Part shown: positions 54,888-64,000 of the stretch, one piece after another
Layout of the letters: each line of letters starts with the position of its first letter
Numbering within the stretch: the stretch's first letter is position 1
Assembly: GCA_965112735.1 (NCBI GenBank)
Contig: OZ218951.1
Coordinates: 2,480,001 to 2,544,000 of the forward strand
Source: Phaeosaccion multiseriatum
Lineage: Eukaryota > Ochrophyta, other classes
Direction: 5' to 3'
Length of the DNA stretch: 64,000 bases
Program-made: the position numbers and the translations under genes
The notes under the pieces: model-generated
Seen by the model: the letters and a program-made list of their open reading frames with translations, nothing else
Told to the model about the DNA's origin: nothing
The model's database searches: none

Positions 54888-55671
54888 GCTGAGAGGGGCA
54901 TGGTAGGCAGTCTTGGTGACGGGCTCGGGGTAGCAAGTTGTGAGTGAGGGAGGTAGTGAGTGGGTTAGTAGTAGGGCATGGGTGCGTGGATGCGTGGGTG
55001 GGTGGATGCGTAAGCGCTGGTGGGTACGTGGGTGTGTGTGTGTGTGTGTGTGGGGGTGGTGTGCGTGGATGGGTGGGTGCGTGCGTGGGTGGGCGAATGC
55101 GTGGGTGTGTGGGTGGGTGTGTGGGTGGGTGTGGGGGTGAGTGAGTGAGTGAGTGGGTGAGTGAGTGGGTGGGTGTGTGGGTGGGTGTGGGGGTGGGTGA
55201 GTGAGTGAGTGGGTAGGTGGGTGGGTGCGTGCGTGGGTGGGCGAATGCGTGGGTGTGTGGGTGGGGGTGTGGGTGTATAAGGGCGGGTGCGTTTGTGGGT
55301 GGGTGAGGGTGTGGGTGCGTGGTGGGTGCGTAGGTGGGTGGGTGGGTGCGTGGGTGCGTGCGTGAGTGCGTGAGGGAGTGAGGGAGGGAGTGAGATAGTG
55401 CGTGCAGTAGGTCTGTGTGATCGCTTGAGGGAGGGTGTGGCAGCCAGGACAGCGCTCCGGCGGGTAATACATGTAGGCGGGTGGGGTACAAAAGAACTGG
55501 AACTGTCTTGCCTGTAAACAGGCCATGTGTAAAATGAACATTGCTGGCCCCATTGAAGCCTTACTTGGACGCTATTCCGCCCCGGGATTGGTGCTCCTTC
55601 TCCAAGGACCTTAGCCCTATACAGGAGTGAAGTATAGGTTTAATTAAGGCACCCAATACACAGCGTCTTAC

Positions 55672-55863
55672 TTGGGTTTGCTTAAATCTAAATGTGGCGC
55701 TCGGATCCGAACTTCACTCCCACGTCGTACCAGAGGAAGAACTGCAGCCCCCCCAGTGCATCCCAAGCAGCAATACGGGCGGGACGGATACAGCAGCCAG
55801 CCAGGCAAGATATACCTGCCGGAGGAGCCCTCGGGGCTGACGAAGAGGAAGGGGAGGACTTGA
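55672..55863 (+). CDS. Possible short exon, duplicated; identity unknown
   Basis: A 63-codon frame, exactly repeated at 61232-61423, reads ...YGRDGYSSQPGKIYLPEEPS. A strong donor-like GTAAGTAAG follows at 55873. The minus strand is also open here (GLQFFLWYDVGVKFG), so strand is not settled. Preservation in both copies only reflects recent duplication. Confidence 0.2.
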   Translation: MGLLKSKCGARIRTSLPRRTRGRTAAPPVHPKQQYGRDGYSSQPGKIYLPEEPSGLTKRKGRT

Positions 55864-56084
55864 AACTGGGGAGGTAAGTAAGCGATGAAGTATGAAGGGA
55901 CGAAGGGGTGGGGTGGGAGGGGGTTGGCATGGGTAAGGGACGAATACCTGTAGCGAGAGGGCTACAAGTCATGGAGCTATGTCCTTCTCTTGGCTACCAT
56001 TCCTCCTCCTGTTTGCCCCCGCACTCGCCTGCTTCCCATTGTCTGAGACTGTACACTAAAGTAAAGGCATCTCTTCAAAAGGGT

Positions 56085-56100
56085 GGTGTTAAGAAACACC
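56085..56100 (-). promoter_or_regulatory. Histone 3' stem-loop of the truncated H4
   Basis: Minus-strand GGTGTTTCTTAACACC followed by ACCC, 69 nt after the H4 stop. Confidence 0.8.
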
Positions 56101-56169
56101 AGTGTTGGTTGGGTTGACGCCACAAAGCCGGGTGGTGAGGGCTAAAAAAGGCTAAAGGAAACAAAGCGT

Positions 56170-57048
<879 letters not shown>

Positions 57049-57076
57049 CTAACAATCGGATGTGCCTTACTCACCC

Positions 57077-58644
57077 TCGGGCGTTTGGGGTGCGTAGTGA
57101 CGACTCCGAGACAAACGGGTGGAAGGCGACGTTCGACTTGGCGATGGTGCAGATGCTGATGCGCAGTCTCTCTGCGGCATAGGGTATGAGCTCCTCAGTA
57201 GCGAAGCTCCGATCGACAGTCAGGACCATGGTCTCCACCGCAGTCTTCAGGTCACTGTGACTCAGGAATTCATCGATGTGCAGACACACACGCGTCTTCG
57301 CGTCCTCGCCTTGCCGGTCCAGCCTGATTCGACGTGACGTGAAGGGGGTGCTCGGAGGAGTGAAAGGACCCGACGAGTGTTGTTTAGACGCACAGAGACA
57401 GCAGAGCATCCCCCCCCCCCCCCCCCCCCCCCCCCCCGGCGCCATCCCGCCGAGCCCCACAGACCCCTCGAGTATCGCCGATGTCCATCCCACAGCCCTC
57501 GTTGCCCGCCGCCTTCCGCATGTTCCGCTTCAAAAAGAAAACATGCTTGGATCTGGTCTTCAGGAGCTCGTCGTCGATCACTTCATTTGAATAGGCAGTG
57601 TTGAACAGAAATCGGAGGGACTTGTTCAGCACCTTCCTCTCAAAGACGTCACAGTGCTTCGTCAGATCCAATTGAGTGTGCCAGGCCATACCACTCGGCT
57701 GCCATCAGGAGTGAGCAGTATCAGAGCAGGGAGGAGACAAAGGCACCTTGGCTTAGGAGGGCATGGGAGTGGAAGTCGCACCCACCCGTGCACACCCACA
57801 GAAGCATCGAAGCAGGGGCAACCAGAGGAGCGTAGAGTCCATCGCTCACCACACTCTACCGAGCCCTCCACCTCCCACATGCCTGCCGACACCCGTGTCA
57901 CCCTCACCTGAGTCGCGGAAGCCGTATAAGGGCGTAGGTGTGCGAAGATGAATCTGAATCGATCCACGCTCATGGAGCGTACGGGCAGCTACAGACGGCG
58001 GCAGTCCTCGAAGGCCACGGACACGGACACCCTCTCACCGTGTTCAAGAAGAAGCACATACCGAGGAAGACCCACATCTCATCCAGGTCAATCCGGTCTG
58101 CCCCGTTCTCGATCCCCTCGTTCGCCCACCCGACGAGCTCCGAGGCCAGGTCCTTCAGGAGGACCCGCAGACACTTTCCCTCCGTCAGGTCGAGTTGCTC
58201 AAGCAGCCTGTCTATCCCCTTGGCCATATACTCGGCGGATTTCCGCGCGGCCTCGTCCAGCGCCGTACCTCTGAAGTCCTGTTCCATCATCACCTCCACC
58301 CTGTCTGGTGGCTCTTACACGTCCCACTCCTCCCCGTTGGCCTCCTTTCTTCGTTCAGCCGCAGTAGGCAGTCTTCCCGCACCAAAGCCCCCACCCAATA
58401 TTTGCACCTCACTGCCGTCGTTCCCACCTACGCGCTGCTCGGCTGCCGCGGCGGCAGCAGCGCCCTCGAGTGCATTTCTGTCCGCAAGAACCGCAGTAGC
58501 TAGTAGACGTACAGGCCTTGCTTTAAGTGCTTCTTCGTCTTCGACCCACAGCAAGCGTGCTTGACCATACGTACACGAGTGAGCGAGACGGGCAGCAGCC
58601 ATAGCACCAAACCCCAGACGCCACAACCCTTCCCCCAACGGCAT
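57077..58644 (-). pseudogene. piggyBac-like (DDE_Tnp_1_7) transposase gene, truncated
   Basis: Minus-strand exon-like pieces join in phase. 58299-58039 has DLDEMWVFLGMCFFLNT; a 50-nt intron follows; 57988-57908 has MSVDRFRFIFAHLRPYT; then from about 57705 come MAWHTQLDLTKHC and NEVIDDELLKTRSKHVFFLK. A last piece at about 57340-57077 has VETMVLTVDRSFATEELIPY and FHPFV. The order and spacing resemble piggyBac transposases, with candidate Asp residues in VIDDE and LTVDRS. An in-frame TAA at about 58313 separates upstream sequence, and nothing after 57077 supplies the C-terminus because the GGAA satellite begins. It is probably a dead or domesticated fragment. Family call moderate. Confidence 0.5.
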
Positions 58645-59037
58645 CGACCTAAGTGGCGAAAGCCGGCCAATGTTCTGGCCCTAACGCCTGCTACCACCTT
58701 CCGAAGCCGTGAAGCTTCTCGCGCCTCAGCAAGAGAATGCGACCCTCCCTCCGCCTCAACTCACAGCTCGCTGACACCATCCCACTCGACCCCACCACCC
58801 CTGACCCTCAGTTGGCGGCCAGACGCCCCTGCCATAAAGACCTGACCCTCAAGTAGGTGGATGACCCATGCGATTCCGGCGTGCTCCACTGCGAAGCCTA
58901 GTTAAGCCTCTGCGACGACCGAGGGGATACCAATTGCGCAATGCAGTATCAAGAATACCCAGAGACTATATTCCCGTGCTATCCATATGTATACCGTACG
59001 AGAAAGGCCTCAAACGACGACGGCACGTTTCTAAGCA
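58645..59037. other. Spacer without recognised gene
   Basis: No feature is recognised between the transposase remnant and the CAGA array. Confidence 0.5.
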
Positions 59038-60090
<1,053 letters not shown>

Positions 60091-60242
60091 GCGTAGGTGG
60101 GTGTCTGTGTGGGTGTGGGGGTGGGTGAGTGATTGAGTCGGTAGGTGGGTGGGTGGGGGTGTGGGTGTATAAGCGCGGGTGTGTGTGCGTGGGTGTGTGG
60201 GTGGGTGAGTGTGGGTGTGGGTGCGTGGTGGGTGGGTGTGGG

Positions 60243-60430
60243 GGTGAGTGAGTGAGTGAGTGAGTGAGTGAGTGAGTGAGTGAGTGAGTGAGTGAGTGAG
60301 TGAGTGAGTGAGTGAGTGAGTGAGTGAGTGAGTGAGTGAGTGAGTGAGTGAGTGAGTGAGTGAGTGAGTGAGTGAGTGAGTGAGTGAGTGAGTGAGTGAG
60401 TGAGTGAGTGAGTGAGTGAGTGAGTGGGTG
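60243..60430. repeat. (GAGT)n array
   Basis: Tandem GAGT units; a second stretch lies at about 60706-60790, both within GGGT-rich DNA. Confidence 0.95.
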
Positions 60431-60449
60431 AGTGAGTGAGTGGGTGAGT

Positions 60450-63243
<2,794 letters not shown>

Positions 63244-63364
63244 ATGCCTTCTTCCTTTGACGTCGGTGTGATGAGAGCATCGAGTAGGCTGCTGGGATGA
63301 GAGAGATCTCAACTCATTTTTGCCCACCTACTGCCACCGCACGCACGACAAAGCAACCAACACT

Positions 63365-63380
63365 GGTGTTTTTTAACACC
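63365..63380 (+). promoter_or_regulatory. Histone 3' stem-loop of H3
   Basis: GGTGTTTTTTAACACC followed by ACCC and preceded by CCAACACT. It has the same stem as the H4 copies, with a TTTT loop. Confidence 0.85.
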
Positions 63381-64000
63381 ACCCTTGCACTCGAGATTGT
63401 TGCCCATTGCAAAAGTCCTCCGTCCTGCCTCTCTCTCTCTCCAACACCACACCTCCACCTCTTGTGGCTCGTCTACCACCCACACACTCGCCCATGTCCA
63501 TGCCTCAGCTCACCCCCCCGTGCCCTCGGCTCCTTGTGTTGTAGTGCTTCGTCCCTTTCCATCTGACTGCATCCCCCAAGCACAATACGGTGTTTCTTCA
63601 CCCTCTCTCTCGCTCACACTTAACTCACGCATCACCCGGACTCCGACACTCACCCCACTCACTCACACTCGGGGAGGGAGATTCGGTCCGGCATCCTGCT
63701 TCGTAGCACCATTCGTGCCGGCTCTGCTGATAGCACTTTCACTTTTGCGTCCTACACTCAACATGGAGTAGCATGATGCACTAATTTATTACTAGTACAA
63801 ATTAAAAAACAAAACAATTCACAACACCCACACTCACTCACTCATTCACTCTACGCACCTCCCCTCGCTTCTCGTGCTATCGAGTGAGCATCGGCCCCTC
63901 TCGCGGTCTGTGCCAACTCGACACAACAACACAATGCTCTGACTTACTCATGCGGCTCTCATCGCAGCGACCCCGTTCGCTTCTTGCCTGTCACCGGGCC
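63381..64000. other. Right edge without recognised gene
   Basis: C/T-rich DNA with CACT repeats near 63650-63670 and 63830-63850 and an A/T-rich patch at 63778-63820. No gene is supported. Confidence 0.4.

Overview
The window is nuclear DNA of a eukaryote. Genes are split by short GT-AG introns, the histone genes are intronless and carry stem-loop 3' ends, and the spacers are packed with microsatellites. Protein families point to a stramenopile (heterokont) alga: WLRSEGCPW-type ankyrin proteins, WRKY19-like C-x4-C-x9-C-x2-H zinc fingers and a PPR protein with near-identical repeats. A eustigmatophyte is a guess. GC is high (roughly 55-60% by eye), with simple repeats in introns and spacers. 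I saw no tRNA, rRNA, CRISPR or bacterial-type operon. Gene models below were built by hand from splice signals and reading phase; those stated to be phase-consistent add up to a whole number of codons.

Layout. 0.6-2.9 kb: a head-to-head pair of F-box-like/ankyrin genes; one of them is copied again at 11.8-12.9 kb and a dead relative lies at 28.0-28.5 kb. 3.6-8 kb (-): an EHD/dynamin-like GTPase with a membrane segment instead of an EH domain. 9.1-11.2 kb (+): a short-chain dehydrogenase with a low-complexity insert. 14.9-18.2 kb (+): an RBR-type (RING-IBR-RING) ubiquitin ligase candidate. 18.5-19.8 kb (-): RNA polymerase subunit RPB8, divergent from an RluA-type pseudouridine synthase at 20.1-21.7 kb. 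22.66-25.39 kb: a non-coding element bounded by perfect 38-bp inverted repeats. 25.5-31.0 kb: two DUF7918-like paralogues with acidic tails ending in SUMO-interaction-like motifs. 32.1-39.2 kb (-): an 11-exon AFG2-family AAA ATPase, closest to AFG2B/SPATA5L1. 40.8-42.9 kb (+): an RlmH-type rRNA methyltransferase. 45.4-47.9 kb (+): a PPR-SMR protein with sixteen 105-bp repeats. 48.6-51.2 kb: about three 1.04-kb tandem units. 51.6-54.9 kb (+): a PWWP-like gene and a zinc-finger gene. 55.0-62.0 kb: a duplicated segment (offset 5560 bp) carrying a truncated and an intact histone H4, separated by a GGAA satellite, a decayed piggyBac-like transposase gene and a 1-kb CAGA array. 62.8-63.2 kb: histone H3, divergent from the intact H4.

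Most recognisable genes are housekeeping: transcription (RPB8), chromatin (H3, H4, PWWP), RNA modification (RluA, RlmH), organelle RNA binding (PPR-SMR), ribosome assembly (AFG2B), ubiquitin/SUMO (RBR, DUF7918 tails) and membrane remodelling (EHD). They do not form one pathway. The most novel material is the inverted-repeat element, the PPR protein whose code can be read directly, the DUF7918-plus-SIM paralogues, and orphan histone stem-loops that trace past duplications.
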